Shown here one piece after another: positions 1 through 14,490 of a DNA stretch of 64,000 bases. Under the pieces are notes generated by a model. The model saw nothing but the letters and a program-made list of their open reading frames with translations, had not been told where the DNA came from and made no database searches. The position numbers and the translations under genes were made by a program. The stretch covers positions 18,803,867 through 18,867,866 of the forward strand of contig CM055882.1 of assembly GCA_029582165.1 (NCBI GenBank), read 5' to 3'. How positions within the stretch are numbered: position 1 is the stretch's first letter; every line of letters begins with the position of its first letter. The DNA comes from Portulaca oleracea (taxonomy: Eukaryota > Streptophyta > Magnoliopsida > Caryophyllales > Portulacaceae).

Positions 1-274
1 AAAATGGGTGTTTACATGACAAGCTTATGAGTAATTGTTATTCTCTCCACATATAAATTTACATCATTTTCATTTTTTAATGTATGCTACATCGTCCTAT
101 CAACTAAATAGTACTGTGACTATACAATTCTCTATATTTCTTGACTTATCTTACTGTGCATATGCATATGTTGTTGAACTAAGGTATGGAGTTTTCCTCA
201 TTTCAATAGTTATTTATAATATGTATTATGCATGTATGCTTTTCTTAATTTAATTAATTATGTATGATTTGAAG

Positions 275-282
<8 letters not shown>
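1..282. other. AT-rich intergenic sequence, nothing recognised
   Basis: No coding signal, repeat end or RNA gene could be supported. The only long open frame is AT-rich and has no recognisable domain. Confidence 0.5.

Positions 283-343
<61 letters not shown>
283..343. repeat. (AT)n microsatellite
   Basis: A run of about 30 AT dinucleotides directly abuts the left end of the inverted-repeat element at 343. A second AT run abuts its right end, so the element sits in, or carries, TA microsatellite. Confidence 0.95.
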
Positions 344-2305
<1,962 letters not shown>

Positions 2306-2308
2306 CAT

Positions 2309-2344
<36 letters not shown>

Positions 2345-2346
2345 CA

Positions 2347-2382
<36 letters not shown>

Positions 2383-2386
2383 TACA
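2306..2386. repeat. (TC)n, (TA)n and (CATA)n microsatellites
   Basis: TC dinucleotides, then TA dinucleotides, then about nine CATA units, then TA again. The TC and TA parts mirror the AT/AG block left of 755. Confidence 0.9.
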
Positions 2387-3342
2387 AAACATGATTTTCG
2401 TGAAAAAAAATTACGTATGATTAATTTGAAGTTCTTAATCTTTTTACTATCATTTTTGCATTTTTTTTGTTACTAATATAATAATATTATAGTATATAGT
2501 AGGTTTCTATTTGACAAGCTGTAGTAAATTTGACCATCTTAGGCCATGTTCCTTCCTACGGTATTTTGCAGTATGGTGTGGTATGATGTGGTAGAATTGT
2601 GGTGGGTGTGGTGGAATTGTGATAGATTATTGGTATGAGGAGTAGGTGAGGAGAGAGAATGTAAAAAGTAGAGGAGAAAAGTGAGGAGAGAGAAAAGTAA
2701 TGATTTACGGTAAAATGTGGTGAGTTGTATTATGACGCTATGGCATGATAGTGCATGATGCGTCTTAATTATTTCCAACGTTCTATTTAAATAAAAGGGT
2801 GTGCTCACTTTTCTTGCATCTTAATCATGTCCTTTTCGTATTTATTGAGTTTGCATAAATTCTTTTCTTCTATTTCAAAATAATACTAGTAATATATTTT
2901 CTCTCACACCTAATCCCCTATAAAATAGTTCATTAATATGTCAATATTTTTAACAACATTACCATTTGATATTAAGCCAATAGTATTCCTTCAAATATTG
3001 TTAAACATTATTGTAATAGTATTTATTGAAGTAATTGAACAAAAGTCATTGAGTACAAACATGCCGCAAGTTTATAGAGTATAAACATAATAGTACATCG
3101 TGGTGCTAATATTTGTTAAATTCTGATCATATTCATCTTTCTTTAATATGTATATAATAAAATGACCATGTTGTAATGGTCTCTCTCTTTATAATCACAA
3201 ATATAATAAAATGATCATAATTTTTATGCAAGAAATTTTTATGCACGATTTTCGATTCAAATCATTCTGTAATGTTCTATTCCTTGTTTCTTGAAATTAG
3301 GATCTGCCCAGATGTTATATATGCATACGTACATGCAATTTA
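2387..3342. other. AT-rich intergenic sequence, no gene
   Basis: Around 2540-2800 is a purine-rich stretch of repeated GGTGTGGTATGATGTGG-like words whose complement reads as an 89-codon open frame. That frame is low-complexity Ser/Thr/His and I do not believe it is a gene. Nothing else is recognised. Confidence 0.5.
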
Positions 3343-3490
3343 TTACATGCTCCTGGAGCACGTGCTCCACATATGGTTATTGTTCACTTTCCATAGTATA
3401 ATTGTTCACTCATACCCACTTGTTGTTCACCCTCAATAGCGTAATTGTTCACTCATCCCTATTCGGAGTACATGCTTCAGGTGTATGTAA
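3343..3490. mobile_element. Possible 148-bp MITE
   Basis: The ends TTACATGCTCCTGGAGCACG and the reverse complement of the right end (TTACATACACCTGAAGCATG) form an imperfect terminal inverted repeat of about 26 bp. The interior has three copies of the word ATTGTTCAC. The termini TTA/TAA would suit a Tourist/Harbinger MITE, but a clean 3-bp target duplication cannot be demonstrated. Confidence 0.4.
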
Positions 3491-4386
3491 TATGTACTAG
3501 TACATATGGTGGATCAAATTGAAAGCTATTGTTATTGTCATTTCTCTACATTTTTGGATGCATTTCTTGAGGAAGAAAGATAGAAAGTTGGAGTTACACA
3601 AATAAGGAAAGTTAAAGCGGGCTTTGTTGTATGCAAACAAGATATACGAATACTAGTGCCTTGATTTTTACACAAATTATATGGTAAGGTACATCATGCT
3701 AATCTACGTGGATCTTCCGTGTTTACTTTAAATATGTCAATTCATTAGTGGAAGAATTTTGTAACATATGACAAAAATTATACCAGGTTTTATATCCTAC
3801 TTCTACAGAATTACTGGTCTTCGTCTTTAGTACTGCCGTCCAATTTCATCATATTTATAAGGAAAATTGAATCTTAATGTATCCATCGACCAAATCTCTA
3901 TGTATACGACTAAAAAAAAATCTCTATGTATATTGAGGGTAGCCACTATCACCGTTAACACCATAAAAAAAATTATTTATTTTAACTTGGAATAAAAATT
4001 ATGGATTTATATTTATCGTATGAATATAATAATGTACTAGTCGCCCCCTAATCAGAAGGTCTAGATCCGTCAAGGCGTCAATGCACCATACTTACACTTT
4101 GGAATTCTGCAAAATTGAACTTTGAAATTATATCACAATACACCAAATTGTGAAACTATTATACTATACAACCACAGAGTTTGATGAAATCAAAGTATAA
4201 TCGATTGGACTCTAGTAGGCCTAACATTTCATGACTTGGAGTTTAGCATACTACCGTATCACAAATTGGATTGTAGTAGTACGTCTAAACATTTCTACCA
4301 TTAGATTGTGGTGACAATTCACTTAATCGGTTTCACTCAACTAGGTGACGGTGCAACCCAATAGTTTCACAATTTGGTTCACTATG
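3491..4386. other. Intergenic sequence, nothing recognised
   Basis: Unique-looking AT-rich sequence without plausible exons, RNA genes or transposon ends. Confidence 0.45.
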
Positions 4387-5225
4387 AGGTTGTTTGATGC
4401 CTAACTTTTTGGGGATCTTTGGCTGTTTGACTATTCAAAAAATCAATTTGGAGTGTTTGGTGGGTTGACAAACTGTAGTAATTTTTCACCCCAAAAAGTC
4501 ATTTTGTAAAAAGCTACTAAGAGCAACTTTTTGTAAATGGCTTTTTTGGTTGTTTAAAATTTAAATTACCATGTTGACCAAACACTTCATAAAAATTACA
4601 AAACTGTCATCCAAATTATTTAAGTTTGCTTTTTCTAATTTTTCTTCCATCTTCCACCAAAACTACAATCCAAATTATTTTGGTTGTTTATAATGTAGAT
4701 TATGATCATGTTCGTATTCAGGGTACAAATACAAAATATCTTTGCAATTAATTAAAATTTTTTAAGTAAATTTGGATAAAAATTTATAAAATATCAACAT
4801 TAAATTGTAAAAGTAAATTAGTAAAAATTTTAGTCTTATTGAAGAAAATCTGGCATTTGATAAACAATATAGTTATTAGCCTATTAATATAAATAAATTT
4901 TTTTAGGGATTATTTGTTGAATACACAAATAAGAGGGGAATAAAAAAAACCTATCAATAAAAAAAGATTAGAAATATGGAGGAAAAAAACCTAAAAATGA
5001 ATTAAAAATCATAATTTTTTAAAAAAATACTGAAAATAAAGCTAAAGGTATAATTGGAAATCAAACAAAAAGGTTATACTACAAACAACTAACTCTACCA
5101 AATACTTTTTATACAAACAACTAACCAAAATAGCTAACAAAACCGCCAAAAAGTCAAATAGCTAACAAAACAACGAACAACAAAAAACAGCTAGCGGTCA
5201 ACAACTGGTTGCCAAACACTCCTAT
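4387..5225. mobile_element. Possible hAT-like non-autonomous element
   Basis: The word GGAGTGTTTGG near 4450 faces its reverse complement CCAAACACTCC at 5213-5223. The subterminal parts are rich in the complementary words AACAACTAAC and GGTTGTTT, as often seen in hAT-derived MITEs. No 8-bp target duplication was found, and the left boundary is uncertain (4387 or about 4450). Confidence 0.35.
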
Positions 5226-5301
5226 AATATAATTTTAAAATTTAACTTACCAAAACCCCAAAACCTAAAATACATATCCAATTTTCTTACTTATAAATTA
5301 A

Positions 5302-5392
5302 CCCGTTTGTTTTTCGTCACCCACTTTTTCATAATAATTTCCAATATTGCCCTTGACCCTTCACTCTCTAACTTCTCTCTAGTTTCTCTCTC

Positions 5393-5427
<35 letters not shown>

Positions 5428-6101
5428 GTAATAATAATAACAATATTAATAATAATAATATTCAAAAAAATTATTTAAAAAAATTAATTTAAAATAATCC
5501 AGAAAATACGGTTGCCGCATTTTTCGATTAATTTTTTTTAAAAATAAAATATTTTAAATATTATTATTATTATTGTTAAAATTATTATTATTATTATTAA
5601 ATTTAGGTTGAATTTCAAAAATCGTTAATTTATTAATAATAATATTGCAATTTAATATTAATAATGATAATAATAATAATAATTGCATTAACAATAACAA
5701 TATTAATAATAATATTTATAAAATTTTATTTTTAAAAAAAATAATCGAAAAAGACCTAGAAAATACGATTGCCGCACGAAAAATGCGGCTGCACCGCGGT
5801 CGCTGCCGCACGTCGATTAGGGCAAAGTCGCGGCGGGTGCCGTGATCGACGTGCGGCAGCCATCGCGGTGCCGCCGCATTTTTTGTGTGGCAACCGTGTT
5901 TTCTAGGTTTTTTTCGATTAATTTTTTTTTCAAATAAAATTTTTTAAATATTATTATTATTGTTAATATTATTATTATTATTATTATTATTAGAGAGAAA
6001 AATTAGAGAGAAGTTAGAGAGTGAAGGGTCAAGGGCAATATTGGAAATTATTATGAAAAAAGTGGGCGACATTAATAAAAAGGGGGCGACGAATAGAAAT
6101 G
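5302..6101. mobile_element. Non-autonomous MULE derivative related to the 38-kb element
   Basis: The right end (5990-6101), read in reverse complement, starts near TTCGTCGCCCCC and continues through GTCGCCCACTTTTTTCATAA and CCTTGACCCTTCACTCTC to a CT-rich tract. The left end has the same order but lacks about 20 bp between two CGTCGCC words, which looks like a deletion between short direct repeats. These ends match the ends of the MULE at 15859-53940. The interior is AAT/ATT low-complexity sequence plus a GC-rich hairpin, the same arrangement as beneath the ends of the large element. There is no coding capacity, so it presumably depends on a transposase supplied elsewhere. The flanking duplication could not be resolved. 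Confidence 0.75.
5765..5890. repeat. GC-rich inverted repeat (hairpin) within the small MULE derivative
   Basis: The arm at about 5786-5820 (TGCGGCTGCACCGCGGTCGC and the following bases) pairs with the arm at about 5842-5876 around a loop of some 20 bases. It is a strikingly GC-rich island in very AT-rich surroundings. Comparable GC-rich blocks lie at 16137-16245 and 53566-53680, just inside the ends of the 38-kb MULE. Confidence 0.85.
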
Positions 6102-8034
6102 CATATGCCATTGAAGACCCTGCTTGTAATTGTAGCAAAGTGATAGTATCTAGGTATTGGGTATCATGAGGTTAGGGGTTTGAATCATTGATGGATTGTT
6201 TCTGCATCTACTACTATGAAATGATAATTACTCTACACTATAATTTGATTAATATGAAATGTTAATAGTGTAGATTAATCAAGGGGTTTGAACAGAGTTG
6301 ATATTGAATGATAATTAGTCTAAAATGTTAAAGATCACAAATTTATATTAAAGTAAATATATTTCATAATTATAAATTTGTAATTAATTGTGAAACACTT
6401 GTAAAAATATATTGAAAATAATTACATTACCATGGGCATAAGTAGAAATTCAATGCTCACATTTTTACATACAACTAATTTTATCAAATACTTTCTTATA
6501 AACAGCTAATCGCAACAACAAAGTCAAATGGATAATAACTAACAACTAATTCAAACAACTAACAACTAACAACTAATTCAAACAACTAACAACTAACAAC
6601 TGTTTGTCAAACAGGGCCTACATAAACTGTTTGTCAAACAGGGCCTATATAAACACGTATACCTTGTCTTTCAACAAAAAAAGGGGGGGAAAGTTGATGA
6701 GATGCTAACATATAGCAGGAATAAGATAAGGAGGTCTACTCTCGCGGGAGTATTTTAACTTTTTCGAATTTGTATATATAGATAAATTTTTCACTAATAT
6801 TGAAATATTTATAATAAATTTTATAATAAAAGTTAATTAGTTTTTAAAAAAAATTATTTCATGAAGTATCTAGATAAATGCCTCAAGATTTACCCGATAA
6901 AAGTTGCTTATTTTTTTCCTCCATAAATGTATCCTTGAAACTACAAAATTTGCAAAAAGAGTGAGTGTACTCCTTTCTTTTCTATATAAATTTAATGTAC
7001 AACATTTTCTCAGTTTGATTTCCACCTAACTAATTTGAGGAGTGCAATGTACCTTGAAATTGAAGTAAAAATTTTGTAACTCGCTAACATTGCCCCAAAT
7101 TTTAATTGATAGTTGATGAAATTATAAAATATGAAAAATTAAATTCATTTATTGGGATAAAAAGGGGATACTTATTAAAATTGTAAAAGCGATATTTAAA
7201 TTGAGACAAGGAAATTGATTACTATGACAAAAATTTGGTGATGGAGGTACGTAGTATTTTATTGAGAAGGTAAAAGTGATAATTATAAATTACTAATATA
7301 AAACATTCACTAAATTACACTGAGATAGTTAAATTTAAAATAGCCTGCAGTGTAAAAAATATAAAGTTAAGCAAAGAGAGAGACATTAATGAGATTAGAA
7401 CCTATCGAGATCCGGATGTTTTAAAGGTTCCTCTTAACTTTGCACAAATAAATATAGGGGTTGCTGAGACCCCACCTTATTGAGATCGATCTTTTATTTA
7501 AAAGTATTCTTTATGATACTCATGATCTCTTGTTTAAAAGTATTCTAATACCATACTCCTTCTGTTTTTAACATGATTTTCACGTTTTTTGAAGATCAAT
7601 CTTTAATCAATAATTTCTCACATAATAATTTATATAAAATATAATATTAATAGTATTTTTATTAGGAATCACATGACATCAATTCCATTGAAAATCATTA
7701 TACAAAATTAACATATTAATAGTTAAAGTTTTTAACACAAAAATCCAAAAGACAATTACAAAGAAACAAAAAAAATATATATATATATATTCATGCCTAA
7801 TTGTATGTCACCAGAACTAACTCATCAAAACCAATAAACATGAAGTGATAAGTTTATAAATTGTCAAAAATGTCCTTAACTGTTCCTTGAAATGAGGTAA
7901 AAATATTATTTACTAGGGATAGCATTAGTATTATGGACATATGGTTATTAAAATTGTAAAAGTTAAGTAATTTGACAAATGAAAGGAATAATATAGTTAG
8001 AAAAATTGACAAATAATAAGGGAGGAAGGTAATA
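6102..8034. other. AT-rich intergenic sequence with a hAT-like terminal fragment
   Basis: No genes. At about 6540-6655, AACTAACAACTAATTCAAAC repeats lead into two tandem copies of a word containing TGTTTGTCAAACAGGGCC. This resembles a hAT-type terminus and subterminal region like that at 5080-5225. The rest is unremarkable. Confidence 0.4.
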
Positions 8035-11000
8035 CTACCTCCGTCCCAAATTGTTTGTCCATCTACCTAACTCCCTTGTCCCAAAATGTTTATCTATTTT
8101 ATAATTCCAATGATTGTAATTCTTATTATACCCCTAATAAATACTCTTTTGTTTCTTTTTTATTTTTCTTCATATGAGAAAAGTAAGGGCAATTTTGGTA
8201 CATTACACATTTTTCACCCCATTTCCCATGACTATTAAACTTTTAAATATAGTTGGATGGACAAACAATATGAGACGGAGTGTAACAACCCGCCCTAAAA
8301 CTGTATTAATTAATGTACTAATTGTCGTAATTAGCTAAATTATGTTCTAATTTTTTTTTCCGATTTTATCTAATTTATTTATATAGCGGTGGCAAGTCTC
8401 GAGCAGGAGATGGCAAAAGGTGTCGAGTTACTGGTTTAAAAGTCTTTGAATTACTTAATTCACCCGATAAGTTAAACTAATTCGGGTTTTATCGTTTACG
8501 TTATTTCTTTACCCAAAAAGGGGTTTAATTATTTCACTCCTCAACATTTGTATTTTATTATCCAAACCTTAATTTATTTGGGTTCTACTCTCTTTATTTA
8601 TTTACAAGTAATATTTATATTTTACCTATTTAATTTCTCTTTAATTTAAAGTTCCAATTTATTGTACCGATTTGTTATCGATTAATTTTATTTAATACAA
8701 ACTAATTATTGCAATCTAGTGTACTTACAAGTATTTTATTTTAACTTGATGTTTCTAATGTCATTAAGCCTCTAATTGTTGTCCTAATTTAATTAGTATG
8801 GGTTATATATTAGTGTTAAAGGGGGAAGGGGTTCATTTTACATCTTTTAATTCTCAAACACCAAACCCACTCCTCCCTCTCTCCTCTTCCCCTCAGCCGA
8901 GCAGACCCCCCTGCTGGTGTTTTCCGGCCACCGGCGCCGCTTCCACCGCCGTCCAAGGGTGGCCGCCAGTCACTCCTCCCCCTCTCTTGTGTTTTCATCA
9001 ATTTTCTTCCTCAAAGGTAATCTCTCAAACTCTCCAATTCAAATCCAATTAAACCCTAATATGAAATTCATGTTCTTTTTATGTTATTCTTGCAAATTAT
9101 CTCTTCTATACTCCTTTAGCATGAATTCAAAGTTGTGGTTGTATTTGCTAAATTAGGGTTTGAGTTTGGGTTGAATGCATGTGAGTTTCGGGTTGTTCTT
9201 GAGGTGTTTTGGTTGAAATTATGTTGGATGATGATTTTCTCTTTATGCATGTGAGTTTAGTGAAGAAATAGTGAGTTTAGGGGCTGATTATAAGTATTGA
9301 TTATGTTAAGTAAGTGTGTTTTATGCTCTAGTGTTATAAATTGGAGAGTTTTCATGAAGAAGGTGCTACTTTAAATGTTGTTTCAAATAGCATGTTGTAA
9401 TCTATGGTTGCATGTGAAGTTTATGGCTGCATTTGAGCATTTTGTGAGTGTTTATTTCTGGAAATATGATGAAAGTTAGCTAATTTGAGGTTTGGTTGTG
9501 AATTGGTATGATTTTAGAAGCTAAAACAAACATTAGAAGTGGGATTAAGGGCATTAAAGTTTTGTTTGGGAATCTGATTTTTACAGAGAATTAAGAGTAT
9601 GGTTTTAGCCCATATTTGTACTCCATATGATAGCCCAAGGTGTTAGCTAACTATAGGCTTTGGAATTTCAAGGTTCCGACATGCGTAGGCCGAGATATGG
9701 CCAAAACCGTGACGACACGAAATTAACTACGTTTTCTGAGTCAGTGACTTGAGAGCAGATTTTCGTCCACTTAGAGACCTTATTAGTTTCTGGAATAAAC
9801 ATGAAAGTTTTAGGTCACGTTGCAAGTCGGGAGTGAGAGTTATAAGGTCGCGAATAAGGGCTGTCCATAGAGGTTCTGCCCAGAAAATTTAGTAATAAAT
9901 TGGGATTTTGTGATCCAATGTCAATCATTTAAGGGGTTCTTTTTATTGGAGACTCTTTGGTCAATATTAGGACATCCAAGAAGTGTTTCCTTAAGTCGAA
10001 AATGCTATTTTTTAAAGGTTAAGGTTATTTATCAAAGTTATAATTTTTATGATCAAGTTTGAAGGTTTAAATCATATAGTGATAATCGACCTAAGGTTGG
10101 GTTGCGGATCGCATCAGTAACACAAGAGCTCTTTGAGGTCTAATGATCCTAGGTTTTAGTCCTTCATCAATTCTTAAGTCCAATTCATCATTTAAACACT
10201 TCCAAAGCTCATCAATCTATCTCTATAAGTTTTTCTTCGTCGCTTAGCGACATACCAAATTAAACCCAAGGCACTCCGTAATCTTTATTCTAGCTTCTCG
10301 TTTCCTTAAATTCCATTCCTCATCAATATAAATACTTTAAGTCTTTTCGCTTTTTAAGCTACCATCCGCTCTTGTTCAAGCTTCTTTATGAGTTCATATC
10401 AAGAGATCAAACCAAAGGTTTTCAGTTTCCAAATTACAGCTTCAGCTTCTGTCCGGGCTATTTTTCAGGCCCTTACCTTCATTTTTGGACCTCGGTCATG
10501 TTGACAAAGTTGTAGATCATGATTTTCCCTTTTCCGAGAAGTGCTCGTTTGCTTAATTCCGAGTTTTCTAGCCCGAGTTATGCTAAAAACTTTATTTCTT
10601 AAAAACCTGAAATTTTCTCTCTAAGTTATTTCATTCTTAGTCCTTATTTTAACTAACATTTGAAACTCACCAAGAACTTTATTCGGTTCTCCATTTTGTA
10701 CTTTTCTTATTTTAGTTCCCAAGCCGCCCAAGCCATCCCAAGGCCGAGACGCACCGCCTAACATCGCACCGATTCAAGGTACGCAAATTGTCCAACTTTT
10801 ACCATTCAAGCACGTTTCGATGCTTATTCATATCAATTTATGTCATGATTTATGATTATACAATATTATTTTCAAAGGTGGTCCCGCCATATTAGTATAA
10901 TTCTAGCTAGTCGTGTAGCGCTAGCCTTTACTCATCTATAGGTGCTCACGATCGAGTTACGGACACTGGCGGTGTCCGATTGCGCATGATCACCCACCCA

Positions 11001-11657
11001 AACTCCAGATCGGTTTGGAGCGTGCGCGTGTTAGGTGCTTTGCACCAGATCGTAAGGGATACCACTCTATTGTCCTATATATATACATATGTATACCATG
11101 TCTACTTTTATTTGTTTACATCTATGTCAAATCCATTTAATGCGCGTTTAGCCCCGTCCCCGTTTTCAAAATGACTTTAAATGCCGTCACCGAAAACCGT
11201 TTTCGAACGGTTTGACGTGTTGGAGGTTTGTGTACTGAGTGTTTCCCCACTCACTTTTGCGCCTGTTTTAAATGTTTTGTTTTAGGAGGTTCGAGCTCCC
11301 AAGGCAAGGGTAAATCCAATCAGAAGTAGTCCGACCCAAGCAAGGTAGACTCTAAGGTCTTTTGCGAGTTGGCAAGGGCATTCAGGGGGTTGAAAAAGTT
11401 GTGGAACCTTTCTATTAATATGATTACGTACCTATTTCAAGTGTTGTATAAGTTGTGTATAAGTTGGTTTTTGTTGGAGTTAAGCTTGTTTTTCCTTGTG
11501 GTTTGAAGTTGTTTTTGTGGTTGTGCTGCCTTGTCCCGAGTGGGGACGGCGGTAATACTCCAACTTAAGTGTACCGCTGCGCTAACCACAGGTTTGGAAT
11601 CATAATTAGTGGTTTAATCTTGTGGTTAAAAGTTGGGGTGTTACATGGAGGCAGTAG
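8035..11657. mobile_element. Stowaway-like MITE split by a solo LTR
   Basis: The left terminus CTACCTCCGTCCCAAATTGT, preceded by TA, pairs with the right terminus, whose reverse complement reads CTACTGCCTCCGTCTCATAT and which is followed by TA. TA target duplication and CTCCGTCCC-type ends are the hallmark of Tc1/mariner Stowaway MITEs. The element occupies 8035-8280 and about 11651-11657; the 3.4 kb between is a later LTR insertion. The original length was about 250 bp. Confidence 0.8.
8281..11645 (+). mobile_element. Solo LTR of a Ty3/gypsy-type retrotransposon
   Basis: Starts TGTAACAACCCGCCC and ends GGGGTGTTACA, the TG...CA form of a long plant gypsy (chromovirus-like) LTR. It is 3,365 bp long. 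The flanking 5-mers are CGGAG on the left and TGGAG on the right, a target duplication with one mismatch. There is no polypurine tract before it and no primer-binding site after it, so it is a solo LTR left by LTR-LTR recombination. A CT-rich then GC-rich leader-like stretch at 8870-8990 resembles the leader region in the LTRs of the tandem array. Confidence 0.85.
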
Positions 11658-11659
11658 TA

Positions 11660-13428
11660 TATAAGAATCAACGAAATAAAAAATGTCAACTAATAATTAA
11701 AGATACAAGAATAAATTAACACAGTCTAAACAGGGAAATCCACTAAGTTGAAGAAATGGGCGGACCATCCTAACCCTAAGCAAATGTTTTTACGAGAGTG
11801 GTACCAAATGAGCATAGTTTTCTGCGACCATCTAGCTAACTAGGCATATTAATACCTATCTAGCCATGTAGAGCCTGGAAATTTTGGTCAAGATTATGCA
11901 ACAAATCATTGTGGCACTGGCACCTTATGCCTTATGGGCAAGCATCAAGAGATCATATGCCCATACAAGACCCTTGAAGGTCAACTTTATCTTGATGAGT
12001 AAATAATTTTCTTATGTGTAAATAATTCAGGCATTAGGATCGGACAAAATTTTGTTTGGTCTAAATCTAATGAATAAGTTTATGGATGTTAAGGAATTTT
12101 AAGGACTTGCAAAGACATTTTGGAGGCATTATATATATATTTTTTTTGAATATGAGTAAACAAGGAGACATTTGAACTTAGGAGGTCCCTCTCTATCAAG
12201 ACATCTCTTTAAATTGTCTGCACATAAAATAGAAGACAAAAAAAAGGGGGGAGGGGGGAGGTGAACTACAACTCTAGATAAAAACATTATTTATAGACAT
12301 CCATGATTGGTTGTCCAATTTGCTGCCATCACTGCTAAAAATGTGTCTATTATCGATCATTTTTTCCAACTAATTTAAAACGGTTGGAAAACCCAATCAT
12401 TTCAGTGGATTGGAGTTGGATACCTCCATCTCCATTCCGATATATTAATAATTGGAAGTCGAGGTCCACCTCCAAATCTGATTAATCGAGGGTGGGGTAT
12501 AAAGAGGGTGTGAAGTCTCCTATAAATAGAAGACATTCTCTAGCCAATCATATACCATTATCTAATCGCAATTTCTCATTCATGTCTAAACTGCAGCTAT
12601 ACTTGAGTAAATCAAGTGAAAAACAAGTTTATCTTGAATGTGTTAAGTTGCCAAGTTTTATCCCTTTTAACATTTACGGTATAGTAAATAGTTTTTAAGG
12701 AAAGTGAGTTCGTCCACGACTCTTAGCAATATTCAAGCAAGATAAACGTATGGTTATTATTGAGTTCAATCTCCATCTTGTGACATATACCGCAAGAAGA
12801 TCAATAAGCCAAGAGAAGATGACGAAGTTTTAAACCGGTTAAACGTCATTTTCCCCAATATAGAATTGCTTCGTACATTTTTTTCTGTTTATTGAAAGTT
12901 AAAAGGTTTAAAAGTTCACAAAATACAACAAAACAACATCATGACACAACAAACAACCAATTTCAAAAGACAAAAAGCTACAATAAAATATGCTAAATAT
13001 AAGCAATACCGCAACCCATATAGAATTGGTTCCTACATATTATTTCAGCATTTTTAATGTAGAAAGGTATAAAAATTAGTGACGTTAGAGTTTAACAACT
13101 ACGAACTAATTAGACCTTAGTTATATTTTTATAGAATAGCATCGAACATGAAAGAACCAATTAGAAGAAGTAGGTTGGCCTGCAAATCGTAGACCATCCA
13201 CGTAAGCCTCATTAAAGGATTGAAAAAATACTCGTAAGTGACGGTTTATTGTTAATTAGTAGAGTTAAAGTTAAATTAGCATTTTAAGATGTGATTATTA
13301 TCATTAGAGAGAGAGAGAGAGGAACAGCCGCATACCATAAAGTTAAAGTAAAATTTGCATTCCTTCGCCAAATTATTGGTGTAGATAGAGCGAATCACGC
13401 CACCAACTGCTCCCTTTAATTAATTAAT
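11660..13428. other. Intergenic sequence, no convincing gene
   Basis: A patch at about 11875-12001 stays open for about 42 codons (ending GQLYLDE) and looks mildly protein-like, but no upstream exon, start or family could be identified. The rest is AT-rich with no repeat ends I can support. Confidence 0.4.
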
Positions 13429-13533
13429 AAAAAATATAGTGTTTTCGAACAAGATACTTATGCCTTAATTTAGAAGGTAAAAAATATAGTGTTTTCATTT
13501 AGAAGGTAAAAAATATAGTGTTTTCGAACAAGT
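13429..13533. repeat. Short tandem repeat, three partial units
   Basis: The word AAAAATATAGTGTTTTC occurs three times, separated by TTTAGAAGGTA-type or CGAACAAG-type spacers. It appears to be local slippage duplication in intergenic sequence. Confidence 0.75.
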
Positions 13534-13539
13534 TTGGCA

Positions 13540-14490
13540 TTTACACCCCACATTTGTAAAATAATTATTACCTTACCTCATATAAATCGTAAGTGATTTT
13601 TACCCTACCTGAGGTTTGTTGTAAGTGTTGCTGCAACACTTCAATATAACAAGGATACGAAGACTTAACATAGTGATCAATATCGTATTGGTCGCATAAC
13701 TTTTTCGCGCGATCGATAGCTTATACAATGAAGCGTTTAGCTTGGAGAAGAGGTATTATTTATTTATCACTTTTTATTATTTTTTTATAGTGAATAAGTT
13801 AAATCATGAGGAGCATGAATCAATAACTAGCTATGTATGGGTGGATTCACATTTTGGTGAAAATCAACGACCGCGAATGGGTTTAGGATTGATCTATGTG
13901 ATCGGCAGTGGAGAGGGTAGTAAGAGAGGAATGAGAGATTAGGTAAAATTTAATAGAACATAGATGATGGAGACTGAGATTTCATTATAGATTGCTTCCT
14001 GTTTTGTTCTTAAGATGGCATTGCATGGCATTCAAATATCGTCTTGGATTCTAAATAATCAGTAGTAAAGGCGGAAATCGAAGATCTTGATTTTTAGTAA
14101 CACTTACTAGTATAACAAGTTAAGTAAAACTCATTTTTTATTTTATTTTATTTACATTGATAAATCAGGTCAACCTATTGAATCTGCTATCTCAGGGAGA
14201 ACCCAATAGGCCTACTAGGCCAAAGGGGAGTGGGGAACATCACTATGAGGCCCACAAGGAGCCTCCCAAAGGTACCAACAATTCTCACCAAGGAAATTGT
14301 GGTCACCAAGGATCGAACTCTCGTGCTTAGGACAAATCATCCACCCTCATGCCACTTGAGTCAAAGCTCATTTATTAGTAAAAATCACTTGCAACTATTG
14401 TGAGGTAGAGTAAAAATTATTTCACAAAGGTGGTGTGTTTAATAATTATTACGGTAAACCTCGGGTATGATAAAAAAAACACTTAGAGTT
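13540..14490. mobile_element. Possible inverted-repeat element around the SINE
   Basis: Sequence at about 13543-13640 (ATTATTACCTTACCTCATAT, GTAAGTGATTTTTACCCTAC) reappears imperfectly in inverted orientation at about 14385-14480. The ends are too degenerate to set boundaries or find a target duplication. Confidence 0.3.
14131..14373 (-). mobile_element. tRNA-derived SINE
   Basis: On the minus strand the element begins near GAGCTTTGACTCAAGTGGCA, which has the form of a tRNA A box (CAAGTGGCATGAGGGTGG). About 35-40 bp on comes GAGTTCGATCCTTG, a good B box (GTTCGATCC). The body runs about 200 bp and ends in an A-rich TAAATAAAATAAAATAAAA tail at 14123-14156 (plus-strand coordinates). The flanks share an imperfect CTCATTT duplication. 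A Pol III-transcribed SINE is the best reading; the family is not identified. Confidence 0.7.

Noticed and set aside
11875..12001. Possible host exon ending GQLYLDE
   Set aside because: It is only about 42 codons, with no splice acceptor, start or recognisable family, so chance cannot be excluded.
14320..14370. A tRNA gene on the minus strand
   Set aside because: A and B boxes are present but no cloverleaf or acceptor stem can be formed. The A-rich tail and length fit a SINE.
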